From a virus: a stretch of 23,111 nt of DNA. Below the pieces are notes generated by a model. That model worked only from the letters and a program-made list of their open reading frames with translations, searched no databases and was not told the origin of the DNA. The stretch spans positions 1-23,111 of the IMG/VR virus record IMGVR_UViG_3300009285_001124; one strand, 5' to 3'. A program made the translations under genes and the position numbers. Shown piece after piece: positions 6,344-14,017 of this stretch (positions are counted from its first letter, which is position 1; every line of letters begins with the position of its first letter).

Positions 6344-6882
6344 TAGCGGATCTCGTAGTGCAGGTCGAGGTGGATCTGGTCGGAGGAGGCGAAGGCGAAC
6401 GGTGCGGCGCCGGTGACCCAGGTTTCGGTGGAGCCGGTCGAAGTGTATTTCAGTTTGCACACCGCGGAGGAATGCTGGACGGCGATCACATGATGTGTGT
6501 CGGCGGCGGACGCGTCGTAGATGGCGCCGCCGCCCAGGACGTGCTGTCTTGCAGCGTCGGAGGAGGACATGGCGAGCGGGAGGGAAACAGTGTAGATGCC
6601 GGTCCCTGCCGCGGTGCCGGAGGTTCCGAAGCGGATCTGGCAGGAGGCGTGGACCAGGCCGTTCGTCGTCGTACCCACCCGGATCCACGAACCCGATTGG
6701 ATCGGGCTGGCTCCCAGGTTGGGGGCGGTTGTACCCGACGTGATGGCCAGCGCGGGCGCCCAGGTGGAGAATGCCAGATGGTCGCCGACACAGTTCAGGT
6801 TGTCCCGCAGATACAAGTTCATCGCCGCGGCGGTGACTAGTTCGGCGGTCTTCCACGTGGTTTTCGGGACGGTCCAGCTCAT
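6343..6882 (-). CDS. Fibre-like minor tail protein, paralogue 2 of 3
   Basis: The 179-residue product starts MSWTVPKTTWKTAELVTA; the ATG at 6882 overlaps the upstream stop as ATGA, and a longer frame from 7188 is a shadow of the upstream gene. It shares the W-x-P-TTW-T-LVT and LRDNLNCVGDH elements and the FSTWAPAL segment with its neighbours. The C-terminal part is beta-rich and shares GIYTVSLPLA with paralogue 3 (GDYTVSLPVN). It is probably a distal tail or tip component. It differs from paralogue 1 mostly after residue 55. Confidence 0.8.
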   Translation of the reverse strand: MSWTVPKTTWKTAELVTAAAMNLYLRDNLNCVGDHLAFSTWAPALAITSGTTAPNLGASPIQSGSWIRVGTTTNGLVHASCQIRFGTSGTAAGTGIYTVSLPLAMSSSDAARQHVLGGGAIYDASAADTHHVIAVQHSSAVCKLKYTSTGSTETWVTGAAPFAFASSDQIHLDLHYEIR

Positions 6883-7451
6883 GTGTTGGTCCGGTAGGTG
6901 AGGATGCCGGAGAAGCGGCAGCCGGCAATAGAAAAGTCGGCGCCGGTAGAGATCCCGGGAAGCGGCCAGCTCTTCGTCGCGTACGGCGGCTGGAGGGAGG
7001 TTCCGGCCCTGGTCCCCCAGAAGCGCACGGCTGTTTTGCTTTGCAGGACGGGGGTGAGCAGATGGATGTTGTCGGGAGCGGCGGCGTAGGCGTAGGCCCA
7101 GCCGGCGGCGACCGTGTCCGAAGCGGTCGAGGCGGCCCAGGGGAGCGGGGCGATGACCGGCAGGACAGAGGAGCCGAGGACCATCCATTGGGCGCCGTTG
7201 GCGGTGGTGCCGAACTGGAAGTCGAAGGTGCAGATGGCGAGCCGGCCGACTCTCAGTTTGCGGCCCCGCTTCGCACCGTCCGAACCGACTTCAGCGCCGA
7301 AGGCGGTCGAAGTGTGGTAGAGTTCCGGGTTCCAGGTTGACCAGCCGGTATGATCCCCCGCCGCAGCCATCGAATTGTTCCAGTCGACGAACTGCTGTTT
7401 GGTCACCAGCTGCCCGGTACTCCACGTGGTAGGGGTCACCCAGGTAGGCAT
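6879..7451 (-). CDS. Fibre-like minor tail protein, paralogue 1 of 3
   Basis: The 190-residue product begins MPTWVTPTTWSTGQLVTK and contains MAAAGDHTGWSTWNPEL, aligning with the two downstream genes over the first 50 residues. The C-terminal part is beta-rich but diverges from them (AICTFDFQFGTTANG, then a longer tail ending SGILTYRTNT). It starts one base after the hub gene's stop. The conserved N-terminus probably docks the protein to the tail, with the variable C-terminus exposed; this is inferred from how phage fibre proteins usually diversify. Confidence 0.8.
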   Translation of the reverse strand: MPTWVTPTTWSTGQLVTKQQFVDWNNSMAAAGDHTGWSTWNPELYHTSTAFGAEVGSDGAKRGRKLRVGRLAICTFDFQFGTTANGAQWMVLGSSVLPVIAPLPWAASTASDTVAAGWAYAYAAAPDNIHLLTPVLQSKTAVRFWGTRAGTSLQPPYATKSWPLPGISTGADFSIAGCRFSGILTYRTNT

Positions 7452-7452
7452 G

Positions 7453-8691
7453 TCACCATCCCAGGTAGGCGGTCTGACCCAGAATGCCCAGATCCGTGTC
7501 GCCTAGAAGCCAGTAGGTTCCCGCCAGCGACGCCGGGGAGAGGGAGTAGGTGAATTCGCAGGGCTGCCCAACCTTGAAAGAAACCTGGCAGGCGTCAACC
7601 ATCATGTCCTCGTCCACCCCGCCCCGCCTTACCGTCACCCAGCGGAGCGGCCCGTAGGCGTCCACCGCTAAATCTACCGCCCGGTCATAATCCATCCCTT
7701 TCCGGAGCAGGGAAGTGATCGTGCCGGACAGGGCGGGTGAGGCGGTGGTGTGGACGCCGGCCAGGGCACGATCATCGGCCTCGCCGGTCGTCTTCAACAG
7801 CAGACCGGTCTGCTGGTACACTCTTAAACCGTACTGGTCCTGGCTGTCGGTGGAGTCGGAGCGGGCGGTTTTGGTGGAGGCGGTGATGCCGATCTTCCAC
7901 CGGTTCCGTATCCGCTCCTCATCCTCACACAGCGCCACATCCTGGTAGGGCACACACGATGTGGTCTCCCCGAACAGGGCTTGGACCGTGTTGTTCTCCT
8001 GCGGGTAGAGCCGGTCCCGGAAGATCAGCCTCGGCGTGTGCGCCGTCGAATGCGGCATCGAGTAGAAGTAGCCGCCGTCGGAGACCATCACCGTATTAAT
8101 CAGCGTGAGCGCGGCGGTGTCCTTGTTGCCGGTCGAAGACGACAGACTGGAGACGCCGCCCGGGTCGATGGTGCGCCACAGGGCGCCGGTGGACCAGCCG
8201 AACCCGTCCAGGATGTCGTTGATCTGCCCGCCCGGCGACGTGGACGGCAAATCAAACACCCCCGTCGAGCCGCCGCCCAACTGGTAGTTGGCGGGGATTT
8301 TCATGCCGTCCGTCGCCTGGATCTGGCAGACCGTGTCCGAACCCACCCCCGGGTATTCGACGATCCACCGTTCGATGAACCCGGAGAACAGGCATTGCAC
8401 GGTCGTGTCCGACCCGTCGGTGAAGGTGACGCCGGCTTTGACCGGCGTCCACGGTTTCACGTTCGGCGAGTAGGGTGAGGACGTGTTCAGCGGGGTGAAC
8501 CGGGAGTCCCGGTTGTCCAGGACGGCGGTGAGGGTGCCGGCCCGGTAGGCGTCGTATTCGCCGGAGCGTCCCCAGGAGACGGTGAATTCCCGCAGATAGG
8601 GGGTCAGGTCGGTCCATGTTTGGGATGCGGTCTGCCAGGTGTCCCCGAAGGCGGCGTGGCAGGTGCCCCACACTTTGGTGACGGTGCTCAT
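7453..8691 (-). CDS. Minor tail protein, probable tail-tip hub
   Basis: The 412-residue product begins MSTVTKVWGTCHAAFGDTW. Segments such as LREFTVSWGRSGEYDAYRAG, then AVLDNRDSRFTPLN, match the opening beta-barrel of phage hub proteins (T4 gp27-like / distal tail family), where a G-[RS] loop and an LDN-dG-R-F element recur. LFSGFIERW (about residue 100) is another common hub element. This type of protein closes the tube and anchors fibres. The gene lies between the tape measure and the fibre paralogues, the standard siphovirus position, and its start overlaps the tape measure stop (ATGA). Confidence 0.85.
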   Translation of the reverse strand: MSTVTKVWGTCHAAFGDTWQTASQTWTDLTPYLREFTVSWGRSGEYDAYRAGTLTAVLDNRDSRFTPLNTSSPYSPNVKPWTPVKAGVTFTDGSDTTVQCLFSGFIERWIVEYPGVGSDTVCQIQATDGMKIPANYQLGGGSTGVFDLPSTSPGGQINDILDGFGWSTGALWRTIDPGGVSSLSSSTGNKDTAALTLINTVMVSDGGYFYSMPHSTAHTPRLIFRDRLYPQENNTVQALFGETTSCVPYQDVALCEDEERIRNRWKIGITASTKTARSDSTDSQDQYGLRVYQQTGLLLKTTGEADDRALAGVHTTASPALSGTITSLLRKGMDYDRAVDLAVDAYGPLRWVTVRRGGVDEDMMVDACQVSFKVGQPCEFTYSLSPASLAGTYWLLGDTDLGILGQTAYLGW

Positions 8692-10904
8692 GAGAGGATC
8701 TCCGACGCGCCGCCCCGGCGGACCGCACGGACTAGTTCCGCCTCGACGACTTTGGCGAGTTCTTTGTCGGAGCGGATCGAGCCTTCGACGGTGACGTACA
8801 CGTTGATGACGTTGCCGACCCCGGAGGCCCGGGGCGCGGCCGCCAAAGCTTCGACTCTCCGTGTCAGGTCAGGCAGCGCCCAGCCCATCCGCTCGAATAC
8901 GGCCGCCTGCATTGCGGTCAGATTGCCCCAACCGCTAACCGCCTCGACCTTTCCGGCCGTCCCTTCATACACCGTATCGGTGTAGCCGCCCCAGGTAGCC
9001 GGGTCTCTCGGGTTCAACGCTTCGACCTTGCCGCCGCCTTGCAACTTCGGGATCTTGTCCAGCGGGGTGACCATCGCCCCCCTGCCGGAAACAGTGAGCA
9101 GTTCCGGGCCGGCTTCGCCGACGATCGCTGCCCCGCCCGGAAACACCGGCCCCCCCGAAGCCCGCTCCTGCATGCCGCCGCCGGTGACCATCTGCGTAGC
9201 CCAGTTCAGCGCCTGCCCGCCATATCCGGCGGCAGAGGCCGCGGCGGCAGCCACCTGCGCGTGGACGGTGAACCACTTGTCGTCGATGGTGGTCCCGTTC
9301 AGGATACGGATGTTCGCGACAATCTGGGCGATCTCGTCTGCCGTCAGGCCGGCCTGCTCCAACACGTTGCTTAGCTGGGCGACCGCCGTGTCCATGTTCA
9401 GCGCCCCGGAAGCCGCATTCAAATCCAGCTGCGCCCCATACAGCCGTTCGGTAGCATCGGCCGCCGCCTGGAGATCCCCGGTGGCCATCGCGTCAGCCAA
9501 ATCCGTTTGCGCCTGCCGCAACTGGCCGGTCGCGTCCACCACGGCGAACAGCGGGTCGATCGCCGCCCGCCGCAGATCCGCGATCCGCTCCTCCGACGAG
9601 ATGAGCCGTTCCAGGGCCCGGTGCTGACCCTGGATCTCGTCGGTCAGCGCCGCCTCATCGTCGGCGGCCTGCTGGGCGGCGTCGGCCGCGTCGTCCAGGG
9701 CCGCCATCCAGTCCGGGAACAGGTCCCGCACCGCCGTGTCGATCGCCTCGCCGACCGTGTCCAAAGCGTCGGGTAGCTCGTCCCGCATCCGGCGGATAAG
9801 CGGATCGATGTCGCGGGCGGAGAAGCCGAGTTCGACCAGCCGGTCCCGCATCGCCTCGACCGCTTCCCCGCCTTCCACGATCGCCGGCGCCAACTCTTCG
9901 AGCGCGTCCCGCCAGTCGTCCATGATGGTGCGCTGACCGACCCCGAACAGGGCCAGGCCGGCGACCGCGCCGACCAGGCCGAGGGCGGCCATCCTCGCGG
10001 CGGACAATTCCAGTTTCAGCATTTTCGCTGCGGCGGCCGCCCCGCCGACGACGACGACCGCCGTCCCCAGGCCGGTGGTCAGGGCGGGGACTTTCGCCGC
10101 GAAATCCATGATACCCTTGAAGGCGGGGATCAGCCCACCGACGATCGGGACCAGCGCGTTACCGACCGACACCTTCAGCTCTTCGAACCCGGCCCGCATC
10201 TGCCGCAACTGGTTCGCTGACGAGTTCTGCGTCCGGTCCAGGTCGCCGACCGCCTTGGACGCCTTAGTGTAGGCGAGTTCGACCGTGGCTAAAGCCTTGT
10301 CCATCCGGGTCAGTTCGGCAACCGAATCCTTCCCGGTCATTTCGAACGCTTTTTGCTGCACCTCCGCTTCCGACAGGGCAAGCCCGTAGGTTTTCAACGC
10401 TTCCCGCTCACCGTTGATCGCCGACTGCAAGGCGAGCATGACCGCCTGCGCGCCGCCCTGCGCGTTGGAGAACGAAGCCACGTCGCCGGCCAGGGTGACC
10501 ATCCGTTCCGCCAGGGCGGCAGACTCCGCCTCGGTCGCCCCCAAACCCTGGACGACGGAACCGGTCACAGCCATCATCTGCTGCAACTGGTAGTTCGCCA
10601 TGCCGGCCTTGTTGGCGAACTCCTCCACGAACCTTCCGGCCGTGTCGGCGGCCGGGCCGAACGAGGTGGCGAACGCGGAGGCGGCCTCCTCCGCGTCCAC
10701 CGCCGCGGAAAGGGCCGCCCGGCCGAAGGCGACCATGGCGACGCCGGCGACGACGGCCATCGTGTTCGCCTGCCGGGTCATCTGGTCATGCAGCCGGGAC
10801 GACGCTGTCTCCAGTTTCTTGGTGGCGGCGGCGGCCCGGTCCATGCCCGCCGTGAAGTCCTGGTCCCTGACTTTGAGGGTCGCGACGACCTCACCGATGT
10901 TCAT
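8688..10904 (-). CDS. Tail tape measure protein
   Basis: At 738 residues this is the largest product in the window. The opening (MNIGEVVATLKVRDQDFTAG) and the long helical region are typical. Hydrophobic stretches lie at about 47-66, 266-293 and 304-322, as expected for the segments that reach the host membrane during DNA delivery. ASGGPVFPGGAAIVGEAGPE (583-601) is a frequent C-terminal element of actinophage tape measures. From the usual 0.15 nm per residue the tail would be about 110 nm long; this is an estimate. It follows the frameshifted chaperone genes and its ATG overlaps the end of the frameshift product (ATGA). Confidence 0.95.
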   Translation of the reverse strand: MNIGEVVATLKVRDQDFTAGMDRAAAATKKLETASSRLHDQMTRQANTMAVVAGVAMVAFGRAALSAAVDAEEAASAFATSFGPAADTAGRFVEEFANKAGMANYQLQQMMAVTGSVVQGLGATEAESAALAERMVTLAGDVASFSNAQGGAQAVMLALQSAINGEREALKTYGLALSEAEVQQKAFEMTGKDSVAELTRMDKALATVELAYTKASKAVGDLDRTQNSSANQLRQMRAGFEELKVSVGNALVPIVGGLIPAFKGIMDFAAKVPALTTGLGTAVVVVGGAAAAAKMLKLELSAARMAALGLVGAVAGLALFGVGQRTIMDDWRDALEELAPAIVEGGEAVEAMRDRLVELGFSARDIDPLIRRMRDELPDALDTVGEAIDTAVRDLFPDWMAALDDAADAAQQAADDEAALTDEIQGQHRALERLISSEERIADLRRAAIDPLFAVVDATGQLRQAQTDLADAMATGDLQAAADATERLYGAQLDLNAASGALNMDTAVAQLSNVLEQAGLTADEIAQIVANIRILNGTTIDDKWFTVHAQVAAAAASAAGYGGQALNWATQMVTGGGMQERASGGPVFPGGAAIVGEAGPELLTVSGRGAMVTPLDKIPKLQGGGKVEALNPRDPATWGGYTDTVYEGTAGKVEAVSGWGNLTAMQAAVFERMGWALPDLTRRVEALAAAPRASGVGNVINVYVTVEGSIRSDKELAKVVEAELVRAVRRGGASEILS

Positions 10905-11373
10905 CGGTGCTTACCTTCCGGCGGTTTCAGATGTTCGGCCCACAGCATCAGCTCCCACCCTGACATTTCACGCCGCAACCGGCCGACGGTCATCCCCAGC
11001 CGTTCGGCGACCGTGAACATCAGCCGGAGGAGCCCCCCGCTTTTAGGTCCGCCCCCTCATCGGGGACCAGACCGGCCAAACGTTGCGCGACACGGACGAG
11101 CTGCATGACCGGCCCGGCCGCCTTACGGATCAGGCTGTCACGGTCGGCCTGTTCGAACAGCGGCTTCCCCGACTCCGGGTCTTTCAGGCAGAGGATGAGC
11201 AGCTCCGCGTTCTGCAATTTGGCGGGCTGATCCGCATACTTGCGGACGAAATCGCTGAGTTCCCCCGCCGACAATCCTTTGACGAGTACTGTCCCCTCAC
11301 CCCACGCTCTCGGCAGAGGATGCGTCTCCTGCGGGATATCATCTGATGCGAGGATGCGTTCACGTAGTGTCAT
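10901..11373 (-). CDS. Tail assembly chaperone, -1 frameshift fusion product (G-T type)
   Basis: Shifting back one base on the heptamer at 11032-11038 joins the first 114 residues of the upstream chaperone to a 43-residue extension starting LLRLMFTVAERLGMTV and ending at a TGA that overlaps the tape measure ATG. The extension contains SGWELMLWAEHL, similar to the T domain of other phage tail chaperones. The 157-residue product would be made at a low ratio to the unshifted protein, bind the tape measure and recruit tube subunits. The extension has no good start of its own. The frameshift is predicted, not measured. Confidence 0.82.
11020..11373 (-). CDS. Tail assembly chaperone (G-type, zero frame)
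   Basis: The 117-residue product starts at 11373, eight bases after AAGGAG; longer upstream frames run into the tail-tube gene. The sequence begins MTLRERILASDDIPQETHPL and is mostly helical (AGELSDFVRKYADQ, LIRKAAGPVMQLVRVAQRL). Position between tail tube and tape measure plus the frameshift signal near its 3' end identify it as the first chaperone product, equivalent in role to lambda gpG. It ends GADLKAGGSSG. Confidence 0.88.
   Translation of the reverse strand: MTLRERILASDDIPQETHPLPRAWGEGTVLVKGLSAGELSDFVRKYADQPAKLQNAELLILCLKDPESGKPLFEQADRDSLIRKAAGPVMQLVRVAQRLAGLVPDEGADLKAGGSSG
11032..11038 (-). promoter_or_regulatory. Programmed -1 ribosomal frameshift site
   Basis: On the minus strand the heptamer is G GGG GGC, in phase with the zero-frame codons GCG GGG GGC, so it fits X XXY YYZ. 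It lies four codons before the zero-frame stop. The -1 frame is open for 43 codons and ends exactly at the tape measure start. Location and reading frames match the conserved frameshift of siphovirus tail chaperones. Confidence 0.8.
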
Positions 11374-11390
11374 GGCCAATGCTCCTTGGT

Positions 11391-12047
11391 CTAAGTCGAA
11401 GTCGTCCAATATGTCTTGCCGTCCACCTTCAACGTCACGTTCTCCGTGATCGGCCCGTCCAGGCCCGTCTGCCAGGCGTCCCCCTGGATGCGGGCGTAGC
11501 ATTCGAACTTGGACGCTTCGGTCCCGTTCGGCAGCAACTCCACATACAGCGGACTCTGCAACGACTGCCGGTCAATGAACGGCGGCGCCGAAGTCTCCGA
11601 CGACGCGTACAGCCGTCCCAGCTGGATGGTGCCTTCGTTCAGCCCGGCCGCGAACTGCCGCCAGATCCGGCCGCCGGTGGAGGAGGAGAACACGGTCACA
11701 TCGGCCATGTCCTGCGACACATCCAGCGACCATGAGCGGGTCATGCCCAGGAAGGAGGTCGGGTACCAGGCGTAGTCGATCTTGTAAGCGACCGCGGTGG
11801 AGTGGGCGGTGGCGAACGTGACGATCCCCCGCACATGATCGACCACGTAGGAGCCGATCTCCGTGTTGGTGGTCGCCCCGTACACGCGGGGCAGCGTCGA
11901 GCCGGGCGGCCAGTGCCGCTGTGTCGAGTCGGCGATGGTCAGCGTCTTGTAGTCGGCGGATGAGAGGGTGCCCGCCGCGTCGGTTGAGGTGGTGGCAATC
12001 GACGCGGTGATGTTCACCCGGCCCATCCGGCCGTGCTGGGCGGCCAT
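11391..12047 (-). CDS. Major tail tube protein paralogue with inserted beta domain
   Basis: The 218-residue protein begins MAAQHGRMGRVNI and its core (SWSLDVSQDMADVTVFSS, then IWRQFAAGLNEGTIQLGRL) aligns with the 141-residue protein encoded just upstream. An extra segment of about 80 residues lies between the N-terminus and this core and includes IGSYVVDHVRGIVTFATAHS, a beta-rich element I associate with some tail-tube proteins. The start overlaps the upstream stop as TAATG. It immediately precedes the chaperones, the usual place for the tube subunit, so this copy may be the main tube protein. Confidence 0.8.
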   Translation of the reverse strand: MAAQHGRMGRVNITASIATTSTDAAGTLSSADYKTLTIADSTQRHWPPGSTLPRVYGATTNTEIGSYVVDHVRGIVTFATAHSTAVAYKIDYAWYPTSFLGMTRSWSLDVSQDMADVTVFSSSTGGRIWRQFAAGLNEGTIQLGRLYASSETSAPPFIDRQSLQSPLYVELLPNGTEASKFECYARIQGDAWQTGLDGPITENVTLKVDGKTYWTTST

Positions 12048-12472
12048 TAGCCGGTCGTCGAGTAGGACAGGACGCCGTTGCCCTGGAACGTGTAGCCGAC
12101 CGGCACCGGCGCGTCCAGGCTGGCGCCGAACTGGCCGGACTTCCAGTAGATGCCGCCGGAGAAGTGCCCGCCGCCCGAGTCGTCGAAGGCGAGTTTGATC
12201 GAACCGGTGGCCGGGGTGAGCAGGCTGGTCAGGATGACCGCCTGCCCGGACGAGTCGGCGATCTCATCCCAGAAGCCGGAGACCGAACCGTCCCACGAGT
12301 TCAACCCCGACACGAAGGTCCGCCACACCGGCCCGCCGTCCGTGGTGAACGCGGTCACATCCCCCTGATCCGAGTTGACGTTCAGGGACCAGGAGGTGAT
12401 CCGGTACACGCCTTTCCGTGCGGCGGCCGCCCCGTAGGACACCCATCCGCTCTTACCGTGAATCGCAGCCAT
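12047..12472 (-). CDS. Tail tube protein paralogue, short form
   Basis: The 141-residue product begins MAAIHGKSGWVSYGAAAARK, with core segments SWSLNVNSDQGDVTAFTT and VWRTFVSGLNSWDGSVSGFW matching the next gene. Such proteins form the hexameric rings of the tail tube or its ends. The C-terminal part is beta-rich (GQFGASLDAPVPVGYTFQGN). A GGGGGG run four bases before the ATG serves as ribosome-binding site. With two homologous genes in a row, one could form the tube and the other a minor ring or adaptor; which does which cannot be told from sequence. Confidence 0.8.
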   Translation of the reverse strand: MAAIHGKSGWVSYGAAAARKGVYRITSWSLNVNSDQGDVTAFTTDGGPVWRTFVSGLNSWDGSVSGFWDEIADSSGQAVILTSLLTPATGSIKLAFDDSGGGHFSGGIYWKSGQFGASLDAPVPVGYTFQGNGVLSYSTTG

Positions 12473-12481
12473 GCAACCCCC

Positions 12482-12670
12482 CTAGGTTGTTTCCAGCAGA
12501 ACCACTGTCGGTTCTGACATCCACCCGTCCCACCGTAGAAGCCGCAGATGATGGCATCTGGGGCATTTGATTTCGATGACACCCTCCCCTATCCGCATGA
12601 GCAGCTGCCCGCACACCCCGCTTCCGCCGGGCCTGCGGAACGGTCCCAGGCATCTGAGGTCACGCCACAC
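12482..12670 (-). CDS. Com-like zinc-ribbon protein
   Basis: The 62-residue product is read from a GTG at 12670, overlapping the preceding gene by 11 bases and preceded by a G-rich stretch. Cys7 and Cys20 (VCGQLL) plus Cys36 and Cys39 (VIEIKCPRCHHLRLL) form a four-cysteine zinc ribbon with the xEIKCPRC signature of the Mu Com family (PF10122). Mu Com is known to activate translation of mom, a DNA-modification gene. No mom-like gene is visible here. Upstream in-frame ATG at 12739 would overlap the previous gene by 80 bases and is rejected as a start. Confidence 0.75.
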   Translation of the reverse strand: MWRDLRCLGPFRRPGGSGVCGQLLMRIGEGVIEIKCPRCHHLRLLRWDGWMSEPTVVLLETT

Positions 12671-12860
12671 GGCCCGCCCCCAGATTGTGGGCGACGACCA
12701 TCGCCACCCACTGGGTGCCGACCCGCATCGCCTCCTCATGGGTGAACCCGGCCTTCTCCAACTGCTCTACCGCCGACGCCAGGGTTTCCGCCCACACCCG
12801 CATCGCCGCATCCACCTGATCCTTCTGGGCGACATGCCGGGCTTCCGGATCGTATGTCAT
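12660..12860 (-). CDS. Small helical protein between tail terminator and Com-like gene
   Basis: The 66-residue product begins MTYDPEARHVAQKDQVDAAM and appears helical throughout (MRVWAETLASAVEQLEKAGF, then HEEAMRVGTQWVAMVVAH). The ATG overlaps the tail terminator stop (ATGA). Longer forms from 13133 are shadows of the terminator gene. No family is recognised. Its helical heptad-like pattern would suit a small chaperone or adaptor, but no evidence beyond location supports this. Confidence 0.75.
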   Translation of the reverse strand: MTYDPEARHVAQKDQVDAAMRVWAETLASAVEQLEKAGFTHEEAMRVGTQWVAMVVAHNLGAGRVA

Positions 12861-13303
12861 GAGGATCTCACCTTGGACACGTCGAAGTTGACGGACAGCA
12901 GGAACCGGCCGTTCTGGTCCTGGCCCAGCGAGTATGGGGATCCGACCGCCGAAATAGTCAGGTAGCGGGTTCCCGACGACGTGTGCGGCAGCGTCTTGTT
13001 CCTCACCGAATCCAAAATCCGGAAGACCCGGTAGGCGTGGCCCCTCGCCACCGTGTAGGAGGTGGAACGGGCGATGACTTGCAGGCCGGGCCGTTCGAAC
13101 GCCGGTGCGGAGGATCCGGTGGTGAACGTCCACTGCGGCGCCCAGCCGGGCGTCTCATACAGCCCTACGACCGTGTCCGGCACTTTCGAATGGTCGAGCA
13201 TGCGAGCTTTCACCATGTTCCCTGAACCGCCGGTCCCGGACAGCAGGGTGAGCGCCGAGGTGGAATCGTCCAGGTAGTGGGCGATGTCATCGAGCAGCGC
13301 CAC
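12857..13303 (-). CDS. Tail terminator (minor capsid / PF12691-like)
   Basis: The 148-residue product begins MALLDDIAHYLDDSTSALTL. The pattern of an opening helix, then KVPDTVVGLYETPGW, then RPGLQVIARS followed by a helix (AYRVFRILDSV) matches phage tail terminators and 'minor capsid protein' entries of the PF12691 type. These form a hexameric ring capping the tail tube and joining it to the neck. Gene order after the gp10-like gene and before the tail tube supports this. It overlaps the preceding gene by 17 bases. Confidence 0.82.
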   Translation of the reverse strand: MALLDDIAHYLDDSTSALTLLSGTGGSGNMVKARMLDHSKVPDTVVGLYETPGWAPQWTFTTGSSAPAFERPGLQVIARSTSYTVARGHAYRVFRILDSVRNKTLPHTSSGTRYLTISAVGSPYSLGQDQNGRFLLSVNFDVSKVRSS

Positions 13304-13691
13304 GTTCCAGGGCCTCTCTGATCGGCCTCGCCAGGAAATGCTCTATCCCGGTGGGGGTGCCCATCAGTTTCAGGGGTGCTTCCAGGTATTTGGCCTGCCC
13401 GTGGGGATGCCTATGCCAGGTGATCTCATGCACATACACGGCGTAGGGTGCCGACGCGCCCCCGTAGGAGAGTTCCACTGTGATCTCATCGCCGCGCGTT
13501 TTGGCCTGTCCGGCCTGCCCAGACGCGCGCAGGGCGCCGGTCTTGTACGGCACATAGTGCTCTTTCGACATTTTCATGATGCGGTCGCCGAAGTCGTACA
13601 GGCCGGACGCGGCCGCCTGACGGACCTGCCTCGGCTTGGCTTTCAGCCGGTCCACCAGCTCCTTCACACCTTTCAACTCAACGTCGGCCAT
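13287..13691 (-). CDS. HK97 gp10-like neck / tail-completion protein
   Basis: The 134-residue product begins MADVELKGVKELVDRLKAKP, the typical opening of HK97-gp10-like proteins (PF04883). It continues with a helix, YKTGALRASGQAG, VELSYGGASAPYAVYVHEI and a C-terminal helix. The 'TGaLR' and 'YAxyvHE' elements are family hallmarks. It is thought to act in joining head and tail. The ATG at 13691 overlaps the preceding stop as TGATG; the longer frame to 13823 is a shadow. Confidence 0.9.
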   Translation of the reverse strand: MADVELKGVKELVDRLKAKPRQVRQAAASGLYDFGDRIMKMSKEHYVPYKTGALRASGQAGQAKTRGDEITVELSYGGASAPYAVYVHEITWHRHPHGQAKYLEAPLKLMGTPTGIEHFLARPIREALERGAAR

Positions 13692-14017
13692 CAGAAGAAC
13701 ACTTTCTGATGATGATGCCCGCCTTCGTCCCGGTAATCCTCCACCGCCAGAAGCTGCGGTGAGGTGCCGTCCGGCAAAGTGATCTTGTCCCACGGGCCGA
13801 ACGTGGTCGTGGACTTCACCCACACGACCGTCCGGGCGACCTGTTCGACACCTTCGAAAGTGGTGATCAGATGCTGCTTCTCAACGACCCGGCACCTGTA
13901 CGATTTCGCCGCCGTCGAATACGATGCGGTCCCGTACCCGTCGGTCGAAACACCCTTCAACGCGTACACGCTCAGGGTGTCGGGCATGAGGTCGAGGAGG
14001 GCGTCGTCGAAGGACAT
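13691..14017 (-). CDS. Head-tail stopper / head closure protein
   Basis: The 108-residue product begins MSFDDALLDLMPDTLSVYAL and is beta-rich (SYRCRVVEKQHLITTFEGVE, then VWVKSTTTFGPWDKITLPDG). Size, beta-barrel pattern and a short 'P..v.V......D.G' opening are typical of SPP1 gp16-type stopper proteins, which plug the connector until infection. It lies between the connector adaptor and the gp10-like gene, the standard order. Its start overlaps the preceding stop by one base (TGATG). Confidence 0.82.
   Translation of the reverse strand: MSFDDALLDLMPDTLSVYALKGVSTDGYGTASYSTAAKSYRCRVVEKQHLITTFEGVEQVARTVVWVKSTTTFGPWDKITLPDGTSPQLLAVEDYRDEGGHHHQKVFF

Noticed and set aside
13692-13823. N-terminal extension of the gp10-like gene
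   Set aside because: The extension is a shadow of the stopper gene; MADVELKGVKEL at 13691 is the family's usual N-terminus and sits at a TGATG overlap.
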